Origin: Sphingobacteriales bacterium
Lineage (GTDB): Bacteria; Bacteroidota; Bacteroidia; Chitinophagales; Chitinophagaceae
DNA length: 64,000 bases
Direction: 5' to 3'
Assembly: GCA_004144175.1 (NCBI GenBank)
Contig: SEFT01000019.1
Coordinates: 1 to 64,000, forward strand
The notes beneath the pieces were generated by a model. It saw only the letters and a program-made list of their open reading frames with translations, searched no databases and was not told where the DNA came from. The position numbers were made by a program, and so were the translations under genes. Below are positions 8,495 through 17,163 of the stretch, in pieces; within the stretch, counting starts at the first letter, position 1, and every line of letters begins with the position of its first letter.

Positions 8495-9235
8495 ATGAAG
8501 CACTTCTATTCCCTATTCGTATTGTCAGTATTTCTATTGACATCTTGCTCTAAAAGCCCTAAAAACGAAACTACTACTACCTACGATTTTGTGGTAAATG
8601 GTGTTGCCGATGTAACTGTACAACAGGATAGCGCTGCATATCTCCCGTTAGAAATAAAACACCTTTCGGGCACGCAGGAAAAAGTAGATCTTTTTGTGCA
8701 AGGATTACCAAGCAATGTTACCGCAAGCATCGCACCGCAAAACGGTACACCTACATTTGCTTCATCAATTAAATTTTCTGCCGGTTATGATGCCACGATA
8801 AGCAGTAATGCAGGTGTAAAGGTAAGAGCAGTGAGTGCATCGGGTGTAGCAAAAGAGTATAACTTAACGCTGGACATTGTTCCCGCTACCAATTGCGGTA
8901 TAAAGCTTGCCGGAATGTACGATGCAACGAATATACTCTACACCGCTAATGGTGCCTATGTAAGTACCAGGAATTATACTACCGCTGTGACGCTTTATAA
9001 TAATAATTCTGAGACGATTCAGATTGTCAATTTTGATGGTTATACGACGCTCGGGCAAGTATATGGTGGTCTGGACTGCTTTGAGCGTAGGCTGACAATA
9101 CCAACCCAATCGTTTCTTAAAGATCGTGGATACGTCATAACAAAAGCAGAGTATTTCGGTAGCAATAAAATATATATCGAATACTCGGGCTCTGGTGGTG
9201 CTACTTTATCCAAGGTGACTTTTGTAAAGCTGTGA
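8495..9235 (+). CDS. hypothetical lipoprotein, paralogue B
   Basis: A 246-residue lipoprotein (MKHFYSLFVLSVFLLTSCSK, lipobox LTSC). I chose the ATG at 8495 rather than the in-frame TTG at 8474 because it gives a proper lipoprotein signal and because the conserved TTGTAATTTG motif then sits 18 bp upstream, as in paralogue A (19 bp). The mature protein shares the two-part beta-rich layout and many blocks with 6712-7446 (YLPLEIKH, EKVDLFV, KFSAG, VSASG, DRGY, YSGSGG) at about half identity. Function is not recognised. Compared with the nearly invariant M1 fragment duplicated beside it, this pair has diverged strongly. Confidence 0.8.
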   Translation: MKHFYSLFVLSVFLLTSCSKSPKNETTTTYDFVVNGVADVTVQQDSAAYLPLEIKHLSGTQEKVDLFVQGLPSNVTASIAPQNGTPTFASSIKFSAGYDATISSNAGVKVRAVSASGVAKEYNLTLDIVPATNCGIKLAGMYDATNILYTANGAYVSTRNYTTAVTLYNNNSETIQIVNFDGYTTLGQVYGGLDCFERRLTIPTQSFLKDRGYVITKAEYFGSNKIYIEYSGSGGATLSKVTFVKL

Positions 9236-9302
9236 TTTTTGCGGTTGCATGATTTTGTGTGTGGTGATAGAAATTGATCCGTAATAGAGTATTTCCAGAT
9301 GA

Positions 9303-10328
9303 CTAATTTATCCTGACTCCGTCGTAGCCGTGATCGTCCAGCTTTTCTTCGCGTATGGTATAGCCGCCGCCCATCAACCAATGCCTTTTTGATACTACTA
9401 CTCTGGTGCGCTTTATGCGGCTTTCCCGTTCTGACGCCGGAGTGAAGCTGCCGGCTATATGGTCATTTCTCCTGTTATGCATATCCACATGTGCCGTTCT
9501 TGTATCTAACCTTCCGCCCATGGCATTGAATAGCCGATAGGTTTCAGACGCCGCTGCTATCTGTTTTTTATTCAGTACGATCTCGTCGGCAATGTCTTTT
9601 CCGTTTAATCTCATTTTCACTGTTTTAGCATTGGCGAGTGTATGTAGTATTTCTGCATCACCAGCTATCAGGTCTATTTCGCCCCATTCTGCTATGCGGC
9701 TGCCTATATTCTTTTGTTTTACTTCAGGAAATTCTACTCTTAAAGTATTACCGTCTACTAACAACGTGACATCTTTTATATCAAGGGCGTGATCACCCAA
9801 GTAGTTGACACGCAGGAAAAGGCTGGCTGGCTTGTCTACGTTTCGTGGCATGCCAAAATACAGGTAAAAGCTCTTTGTATCTACACTGTTGAAATTGGGT
9901 ATCGATTTGTGATGGAAGTATTTATATGCTCCTCCATATTCATCTGTAAACACGCTGAAGTTTTTTACTAATAGATTCTTTTCTCTATTGTAGGCGAATC
10001 TCATGCGTGTTTCTTCCGCAGCTTTATGTGCATTTTCCTCTTGTTTTTTCTTTTGCAGAGCAGGGTATTGCGAGATGTAATCCCTTACGTCTGCCAACGT
10101 CGAATCGTCTTTTGAAAGTTTCAACACGTTTTGGGCATCTTTATACGCCGCTTCAATATTGTTGTCGGTTTTATTGTTTCTAAAGTTGGCATACGCTGAT
10201 ACCGCTTCGTAGCTATCTGCCGACATAATGCCATATACAAACCCGGAAATGATGAGCAAAAAAAATGGGACGGCAATAAGGATAAATACCCACTTTATAA
10301 AACGTCCGATAGATTTGGCAGCTGACAT
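9303..10328 (-). CDS. hypothetical protein with one N-terminal membrane segment
   Basis: A 341-residue protein with a short basic start and one strong membrane helix at about residues 14-35 (FILIAVPFFLLIISGFVYGI). The rest is soluble and mixed alpha/beta: a charged helical part with QKKKQEEN near 93-100, then strand-rich sequence (FYLYFGMPRNV, LFLRVNYLGD, VTLLVDGNTLRVEF). It is probably an inner-membrane protein facing the periplasm or cytosol through the large C-terminal part. I recognise no family. Its last seven codons are also found at 7505-7528, so a second copy once existed next to lipoprotein A. The gene stands alone between the duplicated region and the E1 gene. Confidence 0.75.
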   Translation of the reverse strand: MSAAKSIGRFIKWVFILIAVPFFLLIISGFVYGIMSADSYEAVSAYANFRNNKTDNNIEAAYKDAQNVLKLSKDDSTLADVRDYISQYPALQKKKQEENAHKAAEETRMRFAYNREKNLLVKNFSVFTDEYGGAYKYFHHKSIPNFNSVDTKSFYLYFGMPRNVDKPASLFLRVNYLGDHALDIKDVTLLVDGNTLRVEFPEVKQKNIGSRIAEWGEIDLIAGDAEILHTLANAKTVKMRLNGKDIADEIVLNKKQIAAASETYRLFNAMGGRLDTRTAHVDMHNRRNDHIAGSFTPASERESRIKRTRVVVSKRHWLMGGGYTIREEKLDDHGYDGVRIN

Positions 10329-10409
10329 GTGATATTGTTTATGGATAGCAAGATAGTAAAACGAAGTATAAAATTTGGTCCGATCGCAGGCGGCTGATGC
10401 CTAACAAAA

Positions 10410-10431
10410 ACAGCCGCACGATGGCGGCTGT
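10410..10431 (-). terminator. terminator of the E1 gene
   Basis: An 8-bp GC stem (10410-10417 ACAGCCGC with 10424-10431 GCGGCTGT) is followed in the minus direction by TTTTGT. It lies 20 bp past the stop of the E1 gene. Confidence 0.85.
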
Positions 10432-10451
10432 TCTATAAAAAATGTTTGTTC

Positions 10452-12503
10452 CTAGTAATTGAGCAACCAGCCGATCTTAGCTGCCACTTTATCGGCGTTT
10501 GGCAACATAGCAGCTTCGAGGCCCATGTTCATAGGGACAGCCGGCAGGTCCATTGCACCTATCGTTTGCACCGGCGCATCCAACTGTTGGAAGCAGGTTT
10601 GGGCAATGCGTCCTGCAAGCGCTTCGCAGAAGGAGTTGCGAAGTTGCTCTTCGGTGAGTACGATGCACTTACCGTGTTTACGCACGGTGGCGTATATCAG
10701 TTCATCGTCCAGTGGGTATATCGTACGCAAGTCTATTACCTCTACTTGTCCGGGGTATTGCTTTGCAGCACTTTTTGCCCAATACACGCCCATTCCGTAG
10801 GTGATGATACAAAGCGACTCGCCATTCTCTACAGCTTCGTCGGTAGCTGCCAGTGCCACTGTACCTTTGCCAAGCGGCAGTATATAGTCGCGCTCCGGCT
10901 CTACGGTTTTGGCCTCGTCGGTGCCGGGTACTTTACTCCAGTACAGACCCTTATGCTCCAGCATTATTACCGTATTAGGGTCCAGGAAGGCAGCTTTCAT
11001 CAGGCCTTTCATATCAGCTGCATTACTGGGGTAGGCTATCTTAATACCCTTAATAGTAGCCAGTGTGCTTTCGACGCTACCGCTATGATAGGGTCCGCCA
11101 CCGCCGTAGGCTCCAATTGGTACACGTAGTACGGATGATACAGGGTACTTACCGCAGCTCAGGTAACACGATTTGCTTATTTCCGTCACCAACTGGTTGA
11201 GTCCGGGATATATGTAGTCAGCAAATTGTACTTCCACTATTGGCTTAAGCCCTACAGCGCTCATACCCACGGTAGAGCCTATTATGTATGCTTCTTGTAT
11301 CGCAGTATTGAATACCCGACTATCGCCAAACTTATCGGCCAGCGTAGCCGCCTCGCGGAATACACCACCGAGACGTTTACCAACATCCTGTCCGTAGAAA
11401 AGAGCTTCAGGGTAATCTTGCAATATTTCTTCTACTGCGTGCAGTGCAGCGTCTACCATTACTACTTTATCGCGCCCTTCCGGTGTACGGTTGCCTTTTT
11501 CAGTAATTGCCGATGTAGGAGCAAACACATGATCGGCAACAGTGGCGGGATCCGGGTCGGGTGCAGCTACCGCCAGGTCAAACTCGCGCTGTACAAATTC
11601 TTTTTCTTCTTGTTCTATCGCATCCAGTTCTTTTTTGCTTACGCCATGCTTCAGCAATACCTGGTATAGTTTAGGTCCCGGGTCGTCCTTGCCATGTTTG
11701 GTCAAGTCATCAGCGGTACGGTACCATTCTTTGCGTACACCCGATGTGTGGTGACCCAGCAGGGGCACCTTGGCATGTACCAGTACAGGTCGGCGGTTCT
11801 TGCGCACTTTGGCTATTACCTCGTCCATGGTCTTATAAGACGCGCGGAAGTCGCTGCCATCTACACGTACCCGGTCGATTCCTTTGAAGCCGGCTGCATA
11901 TTCGTAGGCATCCATAGTGCGGGCCTCGTCACTGCTTACCGATATACCCCAGTCATTATCCTGAACGAGGTATATAATAGGTAGCTGGTGCAATGCTGCA
12001 AACTGGAATGCCTCACTTACTTCGCCCTCCGTCACACTACCATCGCCCAGCGAGCAAATAACTACGGGTGGGGTAGGATGATCCTTGAGTTTTTGAGTTT
12101 CTATGTACTTGATGCCCTGAGCAACGCCAGTAGTAGGTATTACCTGCATACCGGTAGCAGAACTCTGGTGAATGATCTTGGGGTAATTTTCTCTTCTTAT
12201 ATTAGGGTGGTTATAATATGCGCGACCGCCTGTAAACGGATCGTCACCCTTGGCCAGCAATTGCAGCATCAGCTCGTACGGGCGGTAGCCCATACCCAGC
12301 ATAATGCTCTCGTCGCGGTAGTAGGGGCTCACATAGTCGCACGGTTGCAGTAGAAATGCCGTGGCCAGCTGTATAGCTTCATGCCCGCGCGATGTGCTAT
12401 GTACATATTTACATACCTGCCGGTTAGCGTCGTATGTATCGGCCATGGCCCGGGCCGTCATCATCAGGCGATATGCCTTGAGCAGTAATTCTTTTGAAAG
12501 CAT
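10452..12503 (-). CDS. 2-oxo acid dehydrogenase E1, fused alpha and beta subunits
   Basis: A 683-residue thiamine-diphosphate enzyme in which the alpha subunit (about residues 1-330) and beta subunit (about 345-683) are fused. The TPP motif runs from GDG (153-155) to Asn183 in QDNDWGIS. The beta half shows the EAYIIGSTVGMSAVGLKPIVE and GPYHSGSVES blocks typical of branched-chain/pyruvate E1 beta. It decarboxylates 2-oxo acids and passes the acyl group to a lipoyl E2. By similarity to fused Bacteroidota proteins it is probably the branched-chain 2-oxoisovalerate type, but pyruvate cannot be excluded. E2 and E3 are not nearby. A -7 motif lies at 12539-12546 and a terminator follows the stop. 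Confidence 0.93.
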   Translation of the reverse strand: MLSKELLLKAYRLMMTARAMADTYDANRQVCKYVHSTSRGHEAIQLATAFLLQPCDYVSPYYRDESIMLGMGYRPYELMLQLLAKGDDPFTGGRAYYNHPNIRRENYPKIIHQSSATGMQVIPTTGVAQGIKYIETQKLKDHPTPPVVICSLGDGSVTEGEVSEAFQFAALHQLPIIYLVQDNDWGISVSSDEARTMDAYEYAAGFKGIDRVRVDGSDFRASYKTMDEVIAKVRKNRRPVLVHAKVPLLGHHTSGVRKEWYRTADDLTKHGKDDPGPKLYQVLLKHGVSKKELDAIEQEEKEFVQREFDLAVAAPDPDPATVADHVFAPTSAITEKGNRTPEGRDKVVMVDAALHAVEEILQDYPEALFYGQDVGKRLGGVFREAATLADKFGDSRVFNTAIQEAYIIGSTVGMSAVGLKPIVEVQFADYIYPGLNQLVTEISKSCYLSCGKYPVSSVLRVPIGAYGGGGPYHSGSVESTLATIKGIKIAYPSNAADMKGLMKAAFLDPNTVIMLEHKGLYWSKVPGTDEAKTVEPERDYILPLGKGTVALAATDEAVENGESLCIITYGMGVYWAKSAAKQYPGQVEVIDLRTIYPLDDELIYATVRKHGKCIVLTEEQLRNSFCEALAGRIAQTCFQQLDAPVQTIGAMDLPAVPMNMGLEAAMLPNADKVAAKIGWLLNY

Positions 12504-12538
12504 ATGAAGACCCTGCTACTTTAGCAGCAGGAGCGGGG

Positions 12539-12546
12539 CAAAAGTA
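12539..12546 (-). promoter_or_regulatory. -7 promoter element of the E1 gene
   Basis: Minus-strand TACTTTTG matches the Bacteroidota TAnnTTTG -7 consensus and leaves a leader of about 30 nt, which can fold the small stem CCTGCT/AGCAGG. No good TTTG -33 partner was seen. Confidence 0.45.
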
Positions 12547-12676
12547 AGTCCTTATCCGCAATTTTGTAAGACATAGTAAAAACCTGAAATGTTTTCGAAC
12601 GTATATGATCAATCGCGCTATTTCCTATAAATATCTGAAAATTTCAGCTTGCCCTTTCTTTAGAATATAGAACCGC

Positions 12677-12684
12677 TATTTTTG
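12677..12684 (+). promoter_or_regulatory. -7 promoter element of the YfhO-like gene
   Basis: TATTTTTG matches TAnnTTTG, with TTTC at 12655-12658 as a near -33 element 18 bp upstream. The expected transcript start at about 12690 leaves only a few bases before the ATG at 12695, which makes the second ATG at 12704 a realistic start. Confidence 0.5.
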
Positions 12685-12694
12685 TTTCGCTAAA

Positions 12695-15220
12695 ATGCGC
12701 TTTATGCAATCGTTTGACTTTAAGAAGTTTTTGCCGCACATCCTTATCATCGTTGGCTTTGCCTTATTCACGCTTTTCTACTGTTATCCGCAAATGCAGG
12801 GGATGGAGCTGCGCCAAGGCGATAATGTAAGCTGGAGGGCAGGGTCGAAAGAGGCAATGGACTGGCACGAAAAGACGGGTGAGAATACGCTTTGGAGTAA
12901 CAGCATGTTTGGTGGTATGCCTACCTACACCTCTTATATACCGGAGAGTAATAACTACGTAGTAAAGATAACGCACGTAATAATAAACGGACTTGGCAGG
13001 CCCGCCTCGTACCTCTTTATAGCATTGCTGGGCTGTTATATACTGATGCAGGTACTTGGCATTAATCGGTGGCTCTCGATTGTCGGGGCTTTAGCGTATG
13101 CCTTTTCCAGTTATAATATAGTGATACTTGCCGCAGGGCACGAAACCAAACTGCTCGCCATTGGCCTAATGCCTGCGGTGATAGGAGGTCTGTTGTTAGT
13201 TTATCGATCGAAATGGCTCACGGGCCTGCCTTTGTTAGCTATATCCTTTAGTTTATTCGTACAAAGCGGACACTATCAAATCATCTACTACTTCCTCATT
13301 ATACTGTTCTTCATGGTAATTGGCATATTCGTGATAGCGCTGAAGGAAGGTAAGATCAAGGAATTTATTATTGCTTCATTCGTGTCTTTGGCAGTGTGCG
13401 TTGTGTCTGTGGGGCCGTCCTTGCAGGTGCTCATGACTACTTTGGAGTATAACAAAGAAACCATGCGTGGTGGCGAAAGCGAGATAACAATAAACAAAAC
13501 TGAAGTAAAAAAGAGTGGAGGCCTGGATAAAGAATATGCTTTCCGATGGAGTAATGGAATAGGTGAGACCTTCTGCCTGATCGTGCCTAAACTATATGGT
13601 GGTTCGTCATCAGAACCCCTTTCAGAAAATTCAGCTACCTATGAAAAAATGACCAGCATGGGCGTGCCGCAGGATGCTGCCGACCAGATGATGCAAAATA
13701 TGCCGCTTTACTGGGGCCCTCAGCCTTTCCTGTCTGGCCCGGTATATTTCGGCGCTATTATATGCTTTTTGTTCGCGCTGGGACTAATGGTCATACGCAG
13801 TCCGCATAAATGGTGGATACTTGCCGCGTGTATTATCTCCATTGTAATGTCTTGGGGAAGGCATTTTGAGGGGCTTAACTACTTCCTGTTCGATACACTA
13901 CCGATGCTCAACAAATTCCGTACACCATCGATGGTGTTGGTTATTGCACAACTGTTGTTCCCGGTACTGGGTATATGGGCGGTAAATGACATTGTAAAAG
14001 GTAAGGTAACAGGTGAAGAACTCTGGAAGCATGTAAAGCTTTCAGCGATCATTACAGGTGGCCTTTGCCTGCTGCTGGCATTTGGCGGCAGCATGTTCTT
14101 CGACTTTAAGTCGCCAGTAACGGATGCGCAGATGGCCCAGCGATATGGACAGGCATTCGGTAACCAGCAGGCAGGCCAGCAAATAGTTAACGCGCTGCAA
14201 GAAGACCGCTCTGATATGGCTATGAAGTCGGCCCTTACGAGCGCAGTGTATATCGCACTAGCGGCAGGCTTGCTTTGGGCATACAGCCGGAAAAAGATAC
14301 AGGCACCCATGTTAATCGGCGGGCTGGGTCTGCTGATCGCAATCGACCTGATATCGGTAGACAGGGCTTATTTGAATGAGGATAATTATGTAGAAAAGTC
14401 AGACTTTGAAGCACAGTTTGAGCCGCGCCCTGTCGATCAGCAGATATTGCAGGATAAGGGTTACTACAGGGTACTTGACCTCACGACCGACCCTTATAAT
14501 GATGCTACTGGTGCAGCCTTCCACAAAATGATAGGTGGCTATAGCCCGGCTAAGATGGAGCGCTACCAGGATATGATAGATGTGCATATGAGCAAAGGCT
14601 TCAATGCGCAGGTGCTGAACATGCTGAATACGAAATACCTGATAGTGGACAATGGCGGTCAGCCTGCTGCTATGCCTAACCCTGATGCACTGGGTAACGG
14701 ATGGTTTGTAAATGAGGTAAAGTGGGCAAACACTGCCGATGAAGAAATACTATCACTAAAGGCTAGCAACCTGGGAGACACTGCGCAGGTCGCTAATTCA
14801 TTTGACCCACGCAGGACTGCTGTGGTGCGCAATACGTTTAAAGACCAGCTGAAAAATGCCAGCTTTGCTAAAGACAGTGCTGCTGTGGTAATGCTGGATA
14901 AATACGGTCTGAATGAAATCAGCTATCGTAGTAAGAATAGCGCAAATGGCCTGGCAGTATTCTCAGATATCTACTATCCTTACGGCTGGACTGCTTACGT
15001 AGATGGCAAAGAGACACCGATATTGAAGGCAAACTACATACTGAGGGCAATAGAAATACCTGCGGGTGAGCATAAGATAGAATTTAAGTTCCACCCGAAG
15101 AGCTTCTACACCGGCGATATGATTGCCCTCATCACAAGTATACTGATATTGGGCGGAGCAATATTCCTGCTATACCTGGCGTTAAAAAGATCGAAAGAGG
15201 GAGCTGCTGTAAATGGCTAA
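12695..15220 (+). CDS. YfhO-like multi-pass membrane protein
   Basis: An 841-residue membrane protein with about twelve to fourteen helices between residues 15 and 560 and a large extracytoplasmic C-terminal domain before a last helix near 810-835. The early sequence QGDNVSWRAGSKEAMDW and FGGMPTY, the late YYPYGWTAYVDG, and the layout match the YfhO family of GT-C-like membrane proteins linked to lipid-carrier sugar modification of envelope polymers. Its enzymatic activity is inferred only. The gene opens a packed run and overlaps the acyltransferase by 8 bp. Start: ATG 12695, with ATG 12704 (MQSFDFKKF) favoured by promoter position. Confidence 0.85.
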   Translation: MRFMQSFDFKKFLPHILIIVGFALFTLFYCYPQMQGMELRQGDNVSWRAGSKEAMDWHEKTGENTLWSNSMFGGMPTYTSYIPESNNYVVKITHVIINGLGRPASYLFIALLGCYILMQVLGINRWLSIVGALAYAFSSYNIVILAAGHETKLLAIGLMPAVIGGLLLVYRSKWLTGLPLLAISFSLFVQSGHYQIIYYFLIILFFMVIGIFVIALKEGKIKEFIIASFVSLAVCVVSVGPSLQVLMTTLEYNKETMRGGESEITINKTEVKKSGGLDKEYAFRWSNGIGETFCLIVPKLYGGSSSEPLSENSATYEKMTSMGVPQDAADQMMQNMPLYWGPQPFLSGPVYFGAIICFLFALGLMVIRSPHKWWILAACIISIVMSWGRHFEGLNYFLFDTLPMLNKFRTPSMVLVIAQLLFPVLGIWAVNDIVKGKVTGEELWKHVKLSAIITGGLCLLLAFGGSMFFDFKSPVTDAQMAQRYGQAFGNQQAGQQIVNALQEDRSDMAMKSALTSAVYIALAAGLLWAYSRKKIQAPMLIGGLGLLIAIDLISVDRAYLNEDNYVEKSDFEAQFEPRPVDQQILQDKGYYRVLDLTTDPYNDATGAAFHKMIGGYSPAKMERYQDMIDVHMSKGFNAQVLNMLNTKYLIVDNGGQPAAMPNPDALGNGWFVNEVKWANTADEEILSLKASNLGDTAQVANSFDPRRTAVVRNTFKDQLKNASFAKDSAAVVMLDKYGLNEISYRSKNSANGLAVFSDIYYPYGWTAYVDGKETPILKANYILRAIEIPAGEHKIEFKFHPKSFYTGDMIALITSILILGGAIFLLYLALKRSKEGAAVNG

Positions 15221-15749
15221 TGGATCTGGAAATATGATGAAACGTATGCTTGGCCTCCGGCAGGAGATGAGCATGGGTTTCTATCTTACCGATCTACTCT
15301 TTCGCAAGATACTAAGGCAAAATGCAGGGGTGGACTGGGCTATACATCATACCAGTACCATCCACTCACCAAAACTGATAAAAAGAGGCAAAAATGTGTA
15401 CCCCGGAGATTCTCCCGGGGTTTACATTAATGCCCGGAATGGTGTACACATTGGCGACTATACGAACATTGGTCCTAATGTCGGCCTTGTATCATCCAAT
15501 CACGACTTTATCAACAACGACCTGCATACGGCTACAAAACCAATAGATATAGGGCGTTTTTGCTGGATGGGCATGGGGGCTGTGATATTGCCCGAAGTGA
15601 AATTGGGTGACTTTACTATTGTGGGAGCAGGTGCGGTAGTCACTAAAAGTTTTCCCGAAGGATATTGCGTTATCGCAGGTAACCCTGCAAAGGTCATCAA
15701 ACAACTAAACAGGGCTGAATGTGATGCGTTTGCTGCGGGCAAAATCTAA
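15213..15749 (+). CDS. left-handed beta-helix O-acetyltransferase
   Basis: A 178-residue hexapeptide-repeat acyltransferase. The repeats are seen from about residue 70 (VYINARNGVHIGDYTNIGPN) to 160 (IGRFCWMGMGAVILPEVKLG, IVGAGAVVTKSF), with the conserved SSNHD block near residues 94-98 providing the catalytic His, and the typical VIAGNPAKVI ending. Such enzymes move acetyl groups from acetyl-CoA to sugars of surface polysaccharides. It overlaps the upstream YfhO-like gene by 8 bp and the downstream flippase by 26 bp, so coupled translation and a shared role in envelope glycan assembly are likely. The precise sugar acceptor is unknown. Confidence 0.9.
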   Translation: MANGSGNMMKRMLGLRQEMSMGFYLTDLLFRKILRQNAGVDWAIHHTSTIHSPKLIKRGKNVYPGDSPGVYINARNGVHIGDYTNIGPNVGLVSSNHDFINNDLHTATKPIDIGRFCWMGMGAVILPEVKLGDFTIVGAGAVVTKSFPEGYCVIAGNPAKVIKQLNRAECDAFAAGKI

Positions 15750-17163
15750 CTCTCTTCTCAGTAATTCCCTGTTCATCTTCCTGATCAGGTTCTTTCCGTC
15801 ATTAGCCAATGTGCTGGTGGTAGTGCTGTTCTCCCGGATGCTCGACAGACCAAGCTATGGCGCTTATCAGGGCTTCTGGACACATCTTATCGTCATTAGT
15901 GCTATTGCCTGCATGGGTGTGCAGAGCTTTATGCTTACGTACAAGCCAGATGTAATACGGCTGTTGCTTAGAAGGATCAGCTCCGGGTTTTATCTCGGCT
16001 TCGGCATGTGGATGGTTGTTTGCAGTGTCATTTTAGCCCTTCTGCATCATGATACTTTCGGTATAGGTTGGCTTATTCCTTTTCTATACCTCACAGTATA
16101 TGCCTGTTCCACTATTTGCGAGTCGCTACTCATCGCATTCAGGCGATATGCAAACCTTGTATGGGTCAACTTCGTGCATACAGGTGTTTTCTGTTCTCTA
16201 CATTGGTTACTGATCGAGGGCACTATATCATGGATAGAATTGTTCATTTACCTGCTGTTGCTGGCCGGTTGCAGGTTGCTTATATATATTATTTCCCTTT
16301 TTAGGGAGACAAAAAAGAAACCGGGTTTGGCTGAATTGAATAGGCCAATTTCAGATTTCCTGTCCTTGTGGATGCACCTGGGTGTATACGATGTTACACA
16401 GGTATTATTCCGCTGGATCGATAAAGCGATTATCGCATTCATAGTGGGAGAGGAGCTTTTTGCGCTTTACTATAATGGTTCTATCGATATACCATTCTTG
16501 CCGTTATTACTTGGTGCCGTAGCTGGTGCGGGATTAATGCGTCTGGCAAATACACACGCAGCTACAGACGAGCAGCAAACCGCGCTGTCACTTGTGAACA
16601 GAACCGGAAGGTTACTTTCCTGTATTGTATTTCCGCTATTCTTCTTCTTTGTATGCTTTCGTTACGAACTGTTTGAGGTTGTACTGAGCGAGAAATACAT
16701 AGCTGCGGTGCCAATATTCTTGGTGTCGGTAATGGTGATGCCTTTACGTGCTTACAGCTTTACAACGGTACTGCAAAACCGGCATAAAGGCAGTGTCATA
16801 AACATAGGTGCTATAGCCGATTTATTACTTGCATGCGTTATGATGTACCCGCTGTATCTCTGGCTGGGTCTTCCAGGCGTAGCGCTGAGTTTTGTGGTGA
16901 GTAGCTACCTCCAGGCGGCGTATTATTTATACCACACCGGTGCTGTACTGGATGTGAGCATAGCCAGACTAATCCCGCTAAAAAACTGGCTGTTCAAGCT
17001 TATTGTTTTTGGTTGTTTGTTCATAGGGGTTCATTATTTGCTGGCACCATATTATGACAAGTTTATTGTTTTATTTTGGGGCATCGTTCTGGTAATCGTC
17101 ACCGCACTGGCGTCGTTATGGCTGGAATATAAAAAAGCCTCGCAACATGGCCGCTCAGCGTAG
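15724..17163 (+). CDS. polysaccharide flippase-like membrane protein (MATE/Wzx superfamily)
   Basis: A 479-residue protein with about twelve to fourteen membrane helices spread evenly over its length and the start LLSNSLFIFLIRFFPSLANV, typical of lipid-linked oligosaccharide flippases. The ending is a short basic tail. I used ATG 15724; a GTG three bases earlier is in frame. It overlaps the acyltransferase gene by 26 bp and the potassium channel gene by 17 bp. With the YfhO-like protein and acyltransferase it suggests export of a modified glycan or lipid-linked sugar across the inner membrane. Substrate cannot be read from sequence. Confidence 0.85.
   Translation: MRLLRAKSNSLLSNSLFIFLIRFFPSLANVLVVVLFSRMLDRPSYGAYQGFWTHLIVISAIACMGVQSFMLTYKPDVIRLLLRRISSGFYLGFGMWMVVCSVILALLHHDTFGIGWLIPFLYLTVYACSTICESLLIAFRRYANLVWVNFVHTGVFCSLHWLLIEGTISWIELFIYLLLLAGCRLLIYIISLFRETKKKPGLAELNRPISDFLSLWMHLGVYDVTQVLFRWIDKAIIAFIVGEELFALYYNGSIDIPFLPLLLGAVAGAGLMRLANTHAATDEQQTALSLVNRTGRLLSCIVFPLFFFFVCFRYELFEVVLSEKYIAAVPIFLVSVMVMPLRAYSFTTVLQNRHKGSVINIGAIADLLLACVMMYPLYLWLGLPGVALSFVVSSYLQAAYYLYHTGAVLDVSIARLIPLKNWLFKLIVFGCLFIGVHYLLAPYYDKFIVLFWGIVLVIVTALASLWLEYKKASQHGRSA

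Larger units (their letters stand above)
6318..9326. repeat. decayed tandem duplication (M1 tail - lipoprotein - tail of the 9303 gene)
   Basis: Two copies of the same gene order lie head to tail. Copy A has the M1 3' end (to 6568), a lipoprotein (6712-7446) and a 7-codon remnant of the minus-strand gene tail (7505-7528). Copy B has an M1 3' fragment (7534-7785), a paralogous lipoprotein (8495-9235) and the intact minus-strand gene starting its 3' end at 9303. Copy B also carries an AlkB-like gene between M1 fragment and lipoprotein that copy A lacks. Both lipoprotein genes share the motif TTGTAATTTG 18-19 bp before their ATG. The junction between copies is at about 7529-7533. Confidence 0.85.

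Noticed and set aside
10446-11129. 227-codon plus-strand frame
   Set aside because: It lies wholly antisense to the fused E1 gene, its composition is that of a shadow (many Cys, His, Tyr in runs) and no family motif was seen.
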